Positions 8,528-21,106 are shown, counted from the stretch's first letter. The stretch: DNA of 64,000 bases from Achromobacter sp. RTa (GCF_000757485.1 NZ_JPYO01000036.1:92631-156630); one strand, 5' to 3'. The notes: a model not told the origin generated them from the letters alone. Made by a program: numbers and translations.

Positions 8528-9598
8528 TCAGTCCCTGAACAAGCCGCCCTGCATGCCGGCCTCGACCAGGCCCAGAAGCAGCTTCTTCACGGGGGCGGGC
8601 AGGGCCGTCGAGGCCAGTTGGTCGGCGGGCACCCAGCGCTCGGGAAGCGCGGACTCGCGCAACCCGGCCGCCCGCACCGGCACGAGCCACGGCCGGATAT
8701 GCAGGCGGTAGTGCGTGAAGGTGTGGGCGAAGGCGGCCAGTTCGAAGCGTTCCTCGGGTTCCAGGCCCAGCGCGCGGGATGCGCTGTCCGGATCCTGGGC
8801 CGTATCGAATTCAGGCAGGCTCCACAGGCCGCCCCAGATGCCGGGCTCCGGCCGTTGCTGGAGCAGGAAGGCGCCCTGATGGCGCAGCACCAGCATACAG
8901 GTCTCGCGTTCCGGAATGGCCTTGCGCGCCTTGGGCGTGGGCAGTTCGGCCTGGCGCCCCTCGCGCCTGGCCACACAGCTGTCGGCCACGGGGCATTTGC
9001 CGCAGGCGGGCTTGCCGCGCGTGCAGAGCGTGGCGCCCAGGTCCATCAGCCCTTGCGTATAGGCGCCCATGTCCAGTCCGGGCGCGGCCTCGACCTGCGC
9101 ATCCGCCAGCGCCCACAGCCGTTGCTCGACTTCGCGCTTGGCCGGATCGCCGGCGATGCCGAAATGGCGGGTGAACACGCGCTTGACGTTGCCGTCCAGG
9201 ATGGGCGAACGCTCGCCATAGGCGAACGCCGCGATCGCCGCGGCGGTGGAGCGGCCGATGCCGGGCAGCGTGGCGATGGCCTGCGCCGTGGGCGGAAAGC
9301 GGCCATTCCAGTCGCGCGCGATCTCCTGGGCGCAACGGTGCAGGTTGCGGGCGCGGGCGTAATAGCCCAGCCCCGCCCAGTAGGGCATTACTTCCTCCTG
9401 GGCGGCCGCCGCCAGCGCGGCCACGTCCGGGAAGCGCTGCAGGAAGCGGTCGTAGTAGGGGATGACCGTGGCGACCTGGGTCTGCTGCAGCATGATCTCG
9501 GATAGCCAGATCCGGTAGGGGTCTCTGGTGTTCTGCCAGGGAAGATCGTGGCGGCCATGCTGGCGTTGCCAGTCGACGATGCGTGGGGCGAAGTCCAT
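8528..9598 (-). CDS. mutY: Adenine DNA glycosylase MutY
   Basis: Base-excision repair glycosylase that removes adenine paired with 8-oxoguanine, 356 residues. The catalytic glutamate is E34 in WLSEIMLQQT, the helix-hairpin-helix LPGIGRSTAAAI lies at residues 111-122 and the catalytic aspartate is D135. The four cysteines of the [4Fe-4S] cluster are at 192, 199, 202 and 208, the same numbers as in the E. coli enzyme. The C-terminal third is a Nudix-like domain that reads 8-oxoG. It converges on the cyclase gene with a gap of only 21 bases. Confidence 0.97.
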   Translation of the reverse strand: MDFAPRIVDWQRQHGRHDLPWQNTRDPYRIWLSEIMLQQTQVATVIPYYDRFLQRFPDVAALAAAAQEEVMPYWAGLGYYARARNLHRCAQEIARDWNGRFPPTAQAIATLPGIGRSTAAAIAAFAYGERSPILDGNVKRVFTRHFGIAGDPAKREVEQRLWALADAQVEAAPGLDMGAYTQGLMDLGATLCTRGKPACGKCPVADSCVARREGRQAELPTPKARKAIPERETCMLVLRHQGAFLLQQRPEPGIWGGLWSLPEFDTAQDPDSASRALGLEPEERFELAAFAHTFTHYRLHIRPWLVPVRAAGLRESALPERWVPADQLASTALPAPVKKLLLGLVEAGMQGGLFRD

Positions 9599-9767
9599 GG
9601 CGGCAATTATCGCATCGCCCTATTGCCGGGGGTGGGGCTACCGGTTACAACCAAGGGAAAACAGAAGCGCGCCAGCGCCCGGAATTCACGTCCCCTGCTC
9701 GCCCGCGTGCGCTTCAAGAGGGTGTCGCGCGAAGCCGGCGGGGGTTCCAGGATCCCTCGGAGCAGAC

Positions 9768-12700
9768 ATGAACGCCCCTCTCACGCCCGCCATCCGCGCG
9801 GCGCTTGAATCCGTCCAGCTGGACGACAAGTACACCCTGGAATCCGGGCGCGCCTGGATGAGCGGTATCCACGCCCTGGTCCGCCTGCCGATGATGCAGC
9901 GCATGCGCGACCTGAAGGCCGGATTGAACACGGCGGGCTTCGTGTCCGGCTATCGCGGTTCTCCGCTGGGCGGGGTCGATCAGAACATGTGGAAGGCGGC
10001 CAGCTACCTGAAGGCGCACCACGTCGAGTTCCAGCCCGGCATCAACGAAGACCTGGCCGCCACCGCGGTATGGGGCTCGCAGCAGGTCAATCTGTTCCCG
10101 GGCGCCAGGTACGACGGCGTGTTCGGCATGTGGTACGGCAAGGGGCCCGGCGTGGACCGCTGTGGCGACGTCTTCAAGCACGCCAACGCGGCGGGCACCG
10201 CGCGCCATGGAGGGGTGCTGGTCGTGGCGGGGGACGACCACCCGGCCAAGTCCTCCACGCTGCCGCACCAGAGCGACCACATCCTCAAGGCCTGCATGAT
10301 CCCGGCGCTGTTCCCCTCCAGCGTCCAGGAAGTGCTGGACTACGGGCTGCACGGATGGGCGATGAGCCGCTACGCGGGCGTATGGGTGGGCATGAAGTGC
10401 ATCACCGACATCGTCGAGGTGTCCGCCTCCGTGGACGTGGATCCGCAGCGCGTGCAGATCCTGCTGCCCGACGATTTCCAACTGCCCGCCGACGGCCTGA
10501 ACATCCGGCTGGCGGATACGCCGCTGCAGCAGGAGGCCCGCCTGCTGGACTACAAGCTCTATGCCGCCCTGGCCTACGCCCGCGCCAACCGGCTCAACCG
10601 GGAACTCTGGGACGTGCCGCAACGCGACGCCCGCTTCGGCATCATGACCTCCGGCAAGGCCTATCTGGATACCCGCCAGGCGCTGTCGGACCTGGGCCTG
10701 TCCGAAGCCGTCTGCCGGCGCATCGGCCTGCGCCTGTTCAAGGTGGGCATGGTCTGGCCGCTGGAGTCCACCGGCACGCAGAGCTTCGCGGAAGGCCTGG
10801 ACGAGATCCTGGTTGTCGAGGAAAAGCGCCAGGTGCTGGAATACCAACTGAAGGAAGAGCTGTTCAGCTGGATCGGCAGCGGCAAGAAGATCCCGCGGGT
10901 GGTCGGCAAGTTCGACGACAAGGACGGCGGCGAATGGTCGGTGCCCCAGGGCAATTGGCTGCTGCCGGCGCACTACGAGTTCTCGCCCGCCATGGTCGCG
11001 CGCGCGATCGCCGCCCGGCTGCTGCGCTTCGAACTGCCCGAGGACGTGCGGGCCGGCATCGAGGCGCGCCTGGCGTTCATCGGCGAGCGCGAACAGGCGC
11101 TGGCGCGCCCGCGGGTGGTCGAAGAGCGCAAGCCGTGGTTCTGCTCGGGTTGCCCGCACAACACCTCGACCCGCTTGCCGGATGGGTCGCGTGGGATGGC
11201 GGGCATAGGCTGCCACTATATGGTCAGGTGGATGGGCCGCAGCACGGATGTCTTTACGCAGATGGGCGGAGAAGGCGTGCCCTGGGTGGGCCAGGCGCCG
11301 TTCACCGACGAAAAGCATGTGTTCGCCAATCTGGGCGACGGCACCTATTTCCATTCGGGCCTGCTGGCGATACGCGCGGCGGTGGCGGCCAAGGTGCCCA
11401 TCACCTACAAGATCCTGTTCAACGACGCGGTGGCGATGACGGGCGGGCAGCCGGTGGACGGCCCGCTCAGCGTGCCGATGATCAGCCGCCAGATGGCGGC
11501 CGAGGGCATAGAGAAAATCGTCGTGGTGACGGACGATCCCGCGAAGTACGGGCAGATCGAAGGTCTGGCGCCGGGGGTGCCGGTGAAGCACCGCGACGAA
11601 CTGGACGCGGTGATGCGCGAGCTGCGCGAGCATCCCGCGGTGTCGGTGCTGATCTACGACCAGACCTGCGCCACCGAGAAGCGCCGCCGCCGCAAGCGCA
11701 ACGCCTACCCGGATCCGGCGCGCCGCGTGCTGATCAACGAGCGGGTGTGCGAAGGCTGCGGCGACTGTTCGCAGAAGTCGCATTGCCTGTCGGTGGAGCC
11801 CCTGGATACGGAGTTCGGCCGCAAGCGCAGGATCAACCAGTCCAGCTGCAACAAGGATTTCTCCTGTCTGAAGGGCTTTTGCCCAAGTTTCGTGACGGTG
11901 GAAGGCGGCCAGCTGAAAAAGCCGCAGGCCCTGGCGCAGGACGGCGCGATCGACGAGGGCGTGCCGCATCCGCCCGCGCGGGGGCTGGAGCAGCCTTACG
12001 GGGTCTTCATCGCCGGGGTGGGCGGCACGGGCGTCGTCACCATCGGCCAGTTGCTGGGCATGGCCGCGCACCTGGAAGGCAAGGGCTGTTCGGTGTTGGA
12101 CATGGCGGGCCTGGCGCAAAAGGGCGGCGCGGTGTATTCCCATGTGGTTCTTGCACAGGCGCCGGACCGCCTGATGAACACGCGGGTCGCCATGGGCGAG
12201 GCCGATCTGCTGCTGGCCGGCGACCTGGTCGTGGCCACCAGCATGGAATCCATGGCGCGCGTGAGCCCGGGCCGTACGCATGTCCTGCTGAACAGCGATA
12301 CCGCTCCCACTGCGGCGTTCGTCGGCAATCCCGATTGGACGCTGCCCGGCGCCAGCCTGACGGCGGACCTGCAGGCTGCCTGCGGCAAGGATAATCTCTG
12401 CACGGTGGATGCAGCCGCGCTGGCCGTGGGCCTGCTGGGCGACGCGATCTACGCCAATCCCCTGATGATGGGCTATGCCTACCAGAAGGGCTGGATCCCG
12501 TTGTCGCAGGAGGCGCTGCTGCGCGCCATCGAGCTCAACGGCCAGCAGGTGCCGAACAACATCTCCGCCTTTGCCTGGGGGCGCCGCGCGGCCTACGACC
12601 TGGCTGGTGTGAACCGACTGCTGGCCAACGGGGGCGCGCCGTCAGCGCACCCCGAGGGCATCATCGAACTGAAGCGTCCGCGCGCGGCCAGTCCGGTGGT

Positions 12701-13388
12701 GGCGTTGAAGAAACCCGCGGGAGAACTGGAGCAGCTGGTGTCCGTGCGCAAGGACTTCCTGACCGGCTACCAGGACGCCGCCTACGCCAGGCAGTACGCC
12801 GATCTGGTGGACAAGGTGGCGCGCGCGGAGCGCGAGGCCACCGGCACCAACCGGCTGGCGCTGGCGGTGGCGCGCGGCTACTTCAAGCTGATGGCCTACA
12901 AGGACGAATACGAAGTGGCGAGGCTGTATTCGGACGGCGAGTTCATCAAGCAGGTGGTCGAGCAATTCGAAGGCGACTGGAAACTGCGGTTCCACCTGGC
13001 CCCGCCTCTGTTTGCGCGGCGCGACAAGGACGGCCACCTGATCAAGCGCAGCTACGGCCCGGGCATGCTGCGGGCTTTCCGCCTGCTGGCCAGGCTGCGC
13101 GGCCTGCGCGGCACGAAGCTCGATATTTTCGGCTACACGGCGGAACGCCGCGCCGAACGCGAACTGATCCGCGAGTACCGCGAGACGCTGACGGCGATCC
13201 TGTCCAAGCTGAACCGCGGGAACCTGGACCGGGCCGTGGCCCTGGCCAGCCTGCCCGAGGAGATCCGGGGTTATGGGCACGTGAAGGAGGCCGCGATGGA
13301 AAAGGCCGCGGCCCGCAGGGAAGAGCTGCTGAAGGAATTCAGCGCGACGGTGGTGCCGATAGGCGGAGTGAGGGTGGCTTGTGTCTGA
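9768..13388 (+). CDS. Indolepyruvate (2-ketoacid) ferredoxin oxidoreductase, fused subunits
   Basis: Giant fused oxidoreductase of 1206 residues, in the usual size range for the betaproteobacterial form. It decarboxylates aryl- or branched 2-keto acids to acyl-CoA while reducing ferredoxin. The N-terminal pyrimidine-binding domain has GYRGSPLGGVD; the ThDP pyrophosphate motif ANLGDGTYFHSG is near residue 520; a cysteine-rich iron-sulfur region (CEGCGDC, CNKDFSCLKGFC) spans about 660-710; a gamma-type domain with GVGGTGVVTIGQ follows. The ATG with GGAG ribosome site was chosen; the open frame back to 9528 runs antisense to mutY. The final valine and stop codon come from the first copy of a GTGTCTGACAC repeat. 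Confidence 0.93.
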   Translation: MNAPLTPAIRAALESVQLDDKYTLESGRAWMSGIHALVRLPMMQRMRDLKAGLNTAGFVSGYRGSPLGGVDQNMWKAASYLKAHHVEFQPGINEDLAATAVWGSQQVNLFPGARYDGVFGMWYGKGPGVDRCGDVFKHANAAGTARHGGVLVVAGDDHPAKSSTLPHQSDHILKACMIPALFPSSVQEVLDYGLHGWAMSRYAGVWVGMKCITDIVEVSASVDVDPQRVQILLPDDFQLPADGLNIRLADTPLQQEARLLDYKLYAALAYARANRLNRELWDVPQRDARFGIMTSGKAYLDTRQALSDLGLSEAVCRRIGLRLFKVGMVWPLESTGTQSFAEGLDEILVVEEKRQVLEYQLKEELFSWIGSGKKIPRVVGKFDDKDGGEWSVPQGNWLLPAHYEFSPAMVARAIAARLLRFELPEDVRAGIEARLAFIGEREQALARPRVVEERKPWFCSGCPHNTSTRLPDGSRGMAGIGCHYMVRWMGRSTDVFTQMGGEGVPWVGQAPFTDEKHVFANLGDGTYFHSGLLAIRAAVAAKVPITYKILFNDAVAMTGGQPVDGPLSVPMISRQMAAEGIEKIVVVTDDPAKYGQIEGLAPGVPVKHRDELDAVMRELREHPAVSVLIYDQTCATEKRRRRKRNAYPDPARRVLINERVCEGCGDCSQKSHCLSVEPLDTEFGRKRRINQSSCNKDFSCLKGFCPSFVTVEGGQLKKPQALAQDGAIDEGVPHPPARGLEQPYGVFIAGVGGTGVVTIGQLLGMAAHLEGKGCSVLDMAGLAQKGGAVYSHVVLAQAPDRLMNTRVAMGEADLLLAGDLVVATSMESMARVSPGRTHVLLNSDTAPTAAFVGNPDWTLPGASLTADLQAACGKDNLCTVDAAALAVGLLGDAIYANPLMMGYAYQKGWIPLSQEALLRAIELNGQQVPNNISAFAWGRRAAYDLAGVNRLLANGGAPSAHPEGIIELKRPRAASPVVALKKPAGELEQLVSVRKDFLTGYQDAAYARQYADLVDKVARAEREATGTNRLALAVARGYFKLMAYKDEYEVARLYSDGEFIKQVVEQFEGDWKLRFHLAPPLFARRDKDGHLIKRSYGPGMLRAFRLLARLRGLRGTKLDIFGYTAERRAERELIREYRETLTAILSKLNRGNLDRAVALASLPEEIRGYGHVKEAAMEKAAARREELLKEFSATVVPIGGVRVACV

Positions 13389-13591
13389 CACCCTTACGCG
13401 ATGCTGGTACGGGCTGCAGAGGCGTTCCCGGGTGTCTGACACGTTGCCGGGTGCCTGACACTTTTGGGGGAAGAGTTTGCTGGCCATGATTGTGTCTGAC
13501 ACCCGTGACCAGTTGCTTCAAGCCCGTGGCTTCTTCTCGTAAGGGTGTCAGACACGAGCCCGTGGTTTCTTCTCGTAAGGGTGTCAGACAC
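13381..13591. repeat. Cluster of six GTGTC-W-GACAC palindromes with inverted and tandem order
   Basis: Six copies of an 11-base palindrome lie at 13381-13391, 13432-13442, 13451-13461 (one base changed: GTGCC), 13492-13502, 13545-13555 and 13581-13591. The first carries the flank CCCTTACG; copies five and six carry the reverse complement, CGTAAGGG, giving 18-base inverted repeats at 13381-13398 against 13538-13555 and 13574-13591. The last two copies are within a 36-base tandem duplication. The cluster fills the gap between two convergent genes, and no T-run is present. Confidence 0.9.
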
Positions 13592-13629
13592 TGACCTGCG
13601 GCTTCCTGCCGTAGGGGGGCGGACGCTGC

Positions 13630-15142
<1,513 letters not shown>

Positions 15143-15156
<14 letters not shown>

Positions 15157-16597
15157 TTTGTTTTGCGCCGTTCAGGTGTGCCCCGGCCAGAGGGTCGAGG
15201 CGTCCAAAGGAGAAGGTCGAAGCCATGCACAGCACGCCGACCACGATGAAGCCGGCGACGACGTCCCGTATCGCCAGCGTCTCGGCGCCGCGCAAGGACA
15301 TGCTGATGTTCAGCGTGACCGCGGCCACGCCCACGCCCAGGCTGATGCCGAGCTGCTGCGCCATGGCGGCGAAACTGCTGGCGCGGCTCATCTTGGCCGG
15401 GGGAATGTCGGCATAGGTTAGCGTATTTACCCCGGTGAATTGCAGCGAGCGGAAAAATCCGCCGACCAGGAGAATGGCGATCATCAGCCAGACCGGCGTG
15501 TCGGGCGTGAAGGCGCCGCAGACCACGATGAACACGCCGGCCAGCACCGCGTTCACGGTGAGGACGCGGCGAAAGCCGAAATGGCGCACGATGGGCGTGG
15601 CGACGAATTTCATCAGCAGCGCGCCTGCCGCGCTGGCGAAGGTGATCAGGCCAGCGGAGAAGGGAGTGAGCCCGAAGCCCACCTGCAGCAGCATGGCCAG
15701 CAGGAAGGGCGTGGCGCCCACGGCGAAGCGGCACAGGTTGCCGCCTAGCGTGGCGATGGCGAAGGTGGGGATCCGCATCAGGGAAAGATCGATGATGGGA
15801 TGTTCAGTACGCCGGGCGTGCCAGCCATACAGCAGGCCGCAGGCGATGCCCGTGGCGATCAGGCCGAGCAGCATGGGCAGCGGCATTACGTCGCGGCCGA
15901 TGGCTTCGAAGCCGCTGACCAGCGTCGCCAGGCAGATGGCGCTTAGCAGGAAGCCCGGCCAGTCCAGGCTGGGCGTGCCTTCCTCGCGGATTTCCGCCAC
16001 GTAGCGCAACACCAGGAAGATGCCCAGGACGCCGATCGGGATGTTGATCAGGAAGATCCAGTGCCAGGACATGTAGGTGACCATGAAGCCGCCCAGCGGT
16101 GGCCCGATCACCGGCCCCAGCAGGGCGGGGATGGACAGGAAGGACATGGCCTTGAGCAGGTCCTGCTTGGGCACGGTGCGCAGCAGGATGATCCGGCCCA
16201 CGGGCACCATCATCGCGCCAGCCATGCCTTGGACGACGCGGGCCAGGACCAGCTGCGGCAGGTCCTGGGACAGGGCACAGGCCACGGAGCTCAGGGTGAA
16301 CAGGCCGATGGCGGCCACGAACACCCGCCGGGCGCCGTAGCGGTCGGCCGCCCAGCCGCTGACGGGCACGAACACCGCCACGGACAGCAGATAGGAAGTA
16401 ATGGCCACGTTGAGCCGCACCGGGGTGGATCCCAGCGCCCGCGCCATGGCCGGCAGGGCGGTGGCGACCACCGTGGCGTCCAGCATCTGCATGAACAGGG
16501 CGCAGCCGACGATGAAGGGGATCATGCGCGCCGCGCGCAGCGCTTCCGGGGTGGGTGACGGAGCGGGATGGGCTGCTGCTGCGGATTCTGCGGACAT
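15143..16597 (-). CDS. MFS multidrug exporter, DHA2 (14-helix) type
   Basis: Major facilitator of about 484 residues with some 14 hydrophobic segments, typical of the EmrB/QacA DHA2 family. It carries [18 protein letters not shown] in the first helix, the DRYGARRVF motif A in loop 2-3, and motif C-like [11 protein letters not shown] in helix 5. It would export a hydrophobic compound with proton antiport. The start is set at the internal ATG (MSAESAA); an ATG 72 bases upstream is possible. It ends inside the start of glpK, an unusual partner for an exporter. Confidence 0.88.
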
Positions 16598-16695
16598 GGC
16601 GGGAGGGGGCGTTGGGTGCCGCGAGATTGTAACGCCGGGGGGGAGGCCGCCGTGAAGTAAACTCCCCATATCCGAAACCCATTGAAATTGGTGTC

Positions 16696-16884
16696 ATGGC
16701 GACCAACTACGAATCCGAGATCACCCTTTTCCTGAAAGACTACAAGCAATCGCACCCTGGCACCGAAGAGCGCCAGCGCGAGGGCCGCGCCCGTCTTTGG
16801 GACAAACCGCAGGACTCGGAGCTGCTGGAAGGCTTCCGCGCCGCCCGCGTGCCGCAAAAGCCGTACGTATACCAGGCCGATTGA
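16696..16884 (+). CDS. DUF3460 family small protein
   Basis: Small charged protein of 62 residues (ESEITLFLKDYKQSHP at the N-terminus, PQKPYVYQAD at the end), matching the DUF3460 family that is largely confined to betaproteobacteria. No transmembrane segment or signal peptide is seen and the function is unknown. It lies 16 bases before scpA and is probably co-transcribed with it. The conserved linkage suggests a housekeeping role. Confidence 0.85.
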   Translation: MATNYESEITLFLKDYKQSHPGTEERQREGRARLWDKPQDSELLEGFRAARVPQKPYVYQAD

Positions 16885-16900
16885 GTCCATTGCGGCAACC

Positions 16901-18690
<1,790 letters not shown>

Positions 18691-18805
18691 CGCCATGCCT
18701 GGGAGAGGGGCGTTTATGTCCCTCCCCTGGCAGAATTGCCAGCTTCCCGCAGGAAGCGGGGCCGGGCAGACTCGCTGCAATCTTACGTTGCAGGAGACAT
18801 GCCAC

Positions 18806-19156
18806 ATGCAAATCCCACGCCCCGATCTCGAAGCCGTCCTGTCTTCCCTGACGCCGCGCGAACGGCAGATCGTCGCCTACGTGGCGGCCGGCAGCCCCAA
18901 CAAGGTCATCGCCATCGACCTGGGCATTTCGCTGCGCACAGTCGAGGCCCACCGCGCCCGCATCTTCACCAAGCTCGACGCCCGCAACGCCATGCAGCTG
19001 GCATGCCGGCTGTGCGCGCATGGGCGCTCGGGCGCATCGCCCGTGCCGGGCGGCCGTTGCCAGAAAAGCGGCCTGCTTGCTCCGGCCGCCATGCTGCATG
19101 AACAGCCGCAGCCCGAATACGGGCAGGCGCGGGCCGGGCCGGGCGCCGAGACCTGA
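18806..19156 (+). CDS. Orphan LuxR/FixJ-type HTH protein
   Basis: Short DNA-binding protein of 116 residues. A complete LuxR-type HTH fills residues 10-70 (LTPRERQIVAYVAAGSPNK, then ISLRTVEAHRARIFTKL), close to the C-terminal domain of FixJ-type response regulators, but there is no receiver domain. The last 45 residues are glycine/proline-rich and have no recognisable fold. The ATG was chosen because a clear CAGGAGAC ribosome site lies just upstream; the longer frame from 18695 has none. It stands alone, so its targets and input are unknown. Confidence 0.75.
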   Translation: MQIPRPDLEAVLSSLTPRERQIVAYVAAGSPNKVIAIDLGISLRTVEAHRARIFTKLDARNAMQLACRLCAHGRSGASPVPGGRCQKSGLLAPAAMLHEQPQPEYGQARAGPGAET

Positions 19157-19200
19157 TGTCCATTCTTATCCCCGCGCGGCCGGCCGGGCATGGCGCGCCC

Positions 19201-19242
19201 AAAAGAACCGGGCCTGGCGAACGGGTCGTCCGCCAGGCCCGG
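19201..19242 (-). terminator. Intrinsic terminator of the NlpE-like lipoprotein gene
   Basis: A perfect 12-bp GC-rich stem (CCGGGCCTGGCG / CGCCAGGCCCGG, 19208-19219 and 19231-19242) with an 11-base loop. Read on the minus strand it is followed by TTCTTTT, the layout of a Rho-independent terminator about 45 bases after the lipoprotein stop. It could also block read-through from the HTH gene on the other strand. Confidence 0.82.
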
Positions 19243-19284
19243 GGCCTGCGCATCGGGTCGGCGGCGATTGGCCGCCGCCAGGAA

Positions 19285-20055
19285 TCACGGGCACTTGGGC
19301 GCGCTTGCCTTGGCCAGTTCGTCGATCGGATCCAGGTCGGGCTGGCGGGTCAGGTTGTAGTTCAGGTTGGGCGTCTTGCCGCCAATGGAGCGCACGCGCA
19401 GCACGTTGTTGGCGGCCACCAGGAATTCCACCCGGGCGTTGCCCTGGCCGTCCATCAGGATGACGCGCGGCGGGCGTTCGTCGGTGGCGTCCCAGCAGCC
19501 CTGTTCGGCAACCGGAGGGCCCTTCTTGGGGTCGTCTTCCAGGTAGGCCGTGCGGCCGCGCCAGCGGCCATTGGGGGCCAGAGTCAGCGTGACGCGCTGC
19601 GCCGTGCACTGCATGGCGGGCGAGAAGCACGGCAGCGTGCCCATATAGGTTTGCGGCTGGGGCACCAGGTTGTGCACCGCGGCGTTGGGCACGGGCGCCG
19701 GAGCCGCCGGGGCGGAGCCTCCGCCGGAACCGCCGCCTTCGGTGTTTTCCGGCACGGCCTGGCCGTCTTCGGTGGTCTGCGCGCCGGCGGCGGCCTGCTG
19801 GGCCTGGTTCTGCGGCTTGCGGGCATCGGGCTTGAGCGCGATCTGCACCTGCGAAGGCGCGCGGATGACGCTACGGTAACCGGCGCCGGAGCCCTGGTAC
19901 TGCGCGTCGGTCACGGTGCTTTCCGCCGGAGGGTCGTAATAACCTTCCGTTTTCTGCTGGGCGCAGCCTGCCGCGCCCAGTGCGGCGCCCGCCAGCAGCA
20001 GCCCCATGACGCTGAGTTTGCGGGGGCGGGTAACGATGTCGACGCGCGCGGTCAT
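19285..20055 (-). CDS. Lipoprotein with NlpE-like domain
   Basis: Predicted lipoprotein of 256 residues: lipobox LGAAGC with the acylated cysteine at residue 31. A low-complexity Gln/Ala/Gly/Ser/Pro linker (about 75-125) leads to a compact domain that begins YMGTLPCFSPAMQC and continues with LTLAPNGRWRGRTAYLED, which resembles the NlpE N-terminal domain, where CxxC replaces the wider cysteine spacing seen here. NlpE proteins sit in the outer membrane and signal surface or copper stress; that role here is inference. The gene ends in a strong intrinsic terminator and is divergent from pilD. Confidence 0.7.
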   Translation of the reverse strand: MTARVDIVTRPRKLSVMGLLLAGAALGAAGCAQQKTEGYYDPPAESTVTDAQYQGSGAGYRSVIRAPSQVQIALKPDARKPQNQAQQAAAGAQTTEDGQAVPENTEGGGSGGGSAPAAPAPVPNAAVHNLVPQPQTYMGTLPCFSPAMQCTAQRVTLTLAPNGRWRGRTAYLEDDPKKGPPVAEQGCWDATDERPPRVILMDGQGNARVEFLVAANNVLRVRSIGGKTPNLNYNLTRQPDLDPIDELAKASAPKCP

Positions 20056-20248
20056 GGCAGCTTATCCGTGAATTGAGTCTGTCTCCGATTTTACGCACTT
20101 ATGCGAAGATTCGGTACGTTCCCTTAGCCGCTCTTGGGCGTAGCCCGCACTTTATGCACAATTTACGACAAGGCCGCCGGCGGCCCGTCTTCCATTGCGT
20201 TCCCGGCCGCGCGGGCGCTGCGCCGGCGCGCGCGCTCCGTCCGCACGG

Positions 20249-21106
20249 ATGACGGCGATGCGGCACGTGTTCGATCTGCCCCTGGGGCTGTTCATCGGTC
20301 TGGCGGCGTTGGCGGGCCTGGCGGTCGGCAACTGGCTGACGACCCTGACCCACCGGTTGCCGCGCATGATGGAACAGGAATGGCAGGCGCAATGCCAGGA
20401 GGCGGCAGGCCATGCCCGGTCCACGAACCGCTACGGCCTGTTGTCGCCGGCCTCGCATTGCCCGGCGTGCGAAGCGCCCGTATCCGGCTGGCGGCGCCTG
20501 CCCCTGCTGGGCTGGCTGTTGCTGCGGGGGCGCTGCGCCGCCTGCGGGGCGGCGATAGGCTGGCGCTACCCCGCCATCGAGCTGCTGAGCTGCGTGCTGT
20601 TTGCCGCCTGCGCCTGGCGTTTCGGCGCCACGCCCCTCGCGCTGTGCGCCATGGGCCTGTCCGCCGCGCTGGTGGCCCTGGCCTGGATCGACTTCGAATC
20701 CACCTTGCTGCCCGACGCGCTGACGCAGCCGCTGCTGTGGGCGGGCCTGCTCGTCAATTTTTCCGATGCCTTCGCCAGTGTGCGGATGGCGGTTGCCGGC
20801 GCCGTGGCGGGCTATGTCTTCCTGTGGGTTATCTTTCATGTATTCCGACTGCTGACCGGGCGCGAGGGCATGGGCTACGGCGACTTCAAGCTGCTGGCCG
20901 CCCTGGGCGCCTGGTTCGGCATCGAGGCCCTGCCGGTGCTGCTGCTGAGCGCATCGCTGCTGGGCGTGCTGATCGGCGGATTGCTGACGCTCAGCGGGCG
21001 CGCCAGCCGCGGGCAGCCGCTGCCTTTCGGCCCCTACCTGGCGCTGGCGGGCATCGTGACGCTGCTGGCGGGCGGGCAGGAGGGTATCTGGGAATGGTTG
21101 GGCTAG
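20249..21106 (+). CDS. pilD: Prepilin leader peptidase/N-methyltransferase
   Basis: Inner-membrane aspartic protease (family A24) of about 285 residues that cleaves and methylates type IV pilin-like leaders. The cytoplasmic zinc-type cysteine pairs CPAC and CAAC lie in the first third, and the two catalytic aspartates sit in AWIDFES and GYGDFK. About seven to eight hydrophobic segments follow the usual order. Start at the ATG of MTAMRHV; a second ATG lies 9 bases on. It heads the pilD-coaE-zapD row but pilB and pilC, which usually precede it, are absent. Confidence 0.93.
   Translation: MTAMRHVFDLPLGLFIGLAALAGLAVGNWLTTLTHRLPRMMEQEWQAQCQEAAGHARSTNRYGLLSPASHCPACEAPVSGWRRLPLLGWLLLRGRCAACGAAIGWRYPAIELLSCVLFAACAWRFGATPLALCAMGLSAALVALAWIDFESTLLPDALTQPLLWAGLLVNFSDAFASVRMAVAGAVAGYVFLWVIFHVFRLLTGREGMGYGDFKLLAALGAWFGIEALPVLLLSASLLGVLIGGLLTLSGRASRGQPLPFGPYLALAGIVTLLAGGQEGIWEWLG

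Noticed and set aside
9714..12281. 855-codon open frame on - opposite the ferredoxin oxidoreductase
   Set aside because: It is an antisense shadow in very GC-rich DNA; its composition (His/Arg/Gln-rich) has no recognisable domain, while the + frame is a full known enzyme.
13381..13591. CRISPR array
   Set aside because: Repeats are only 11 bases, palindromic, in both orientations and unevenly spaced; no cas genes are present.
13381..13591. Intrinsic terminators formed by the palindromes
   Set aside because: Stems of 5-7 bp without T-runs on either strand; structural repeats are the better reading.
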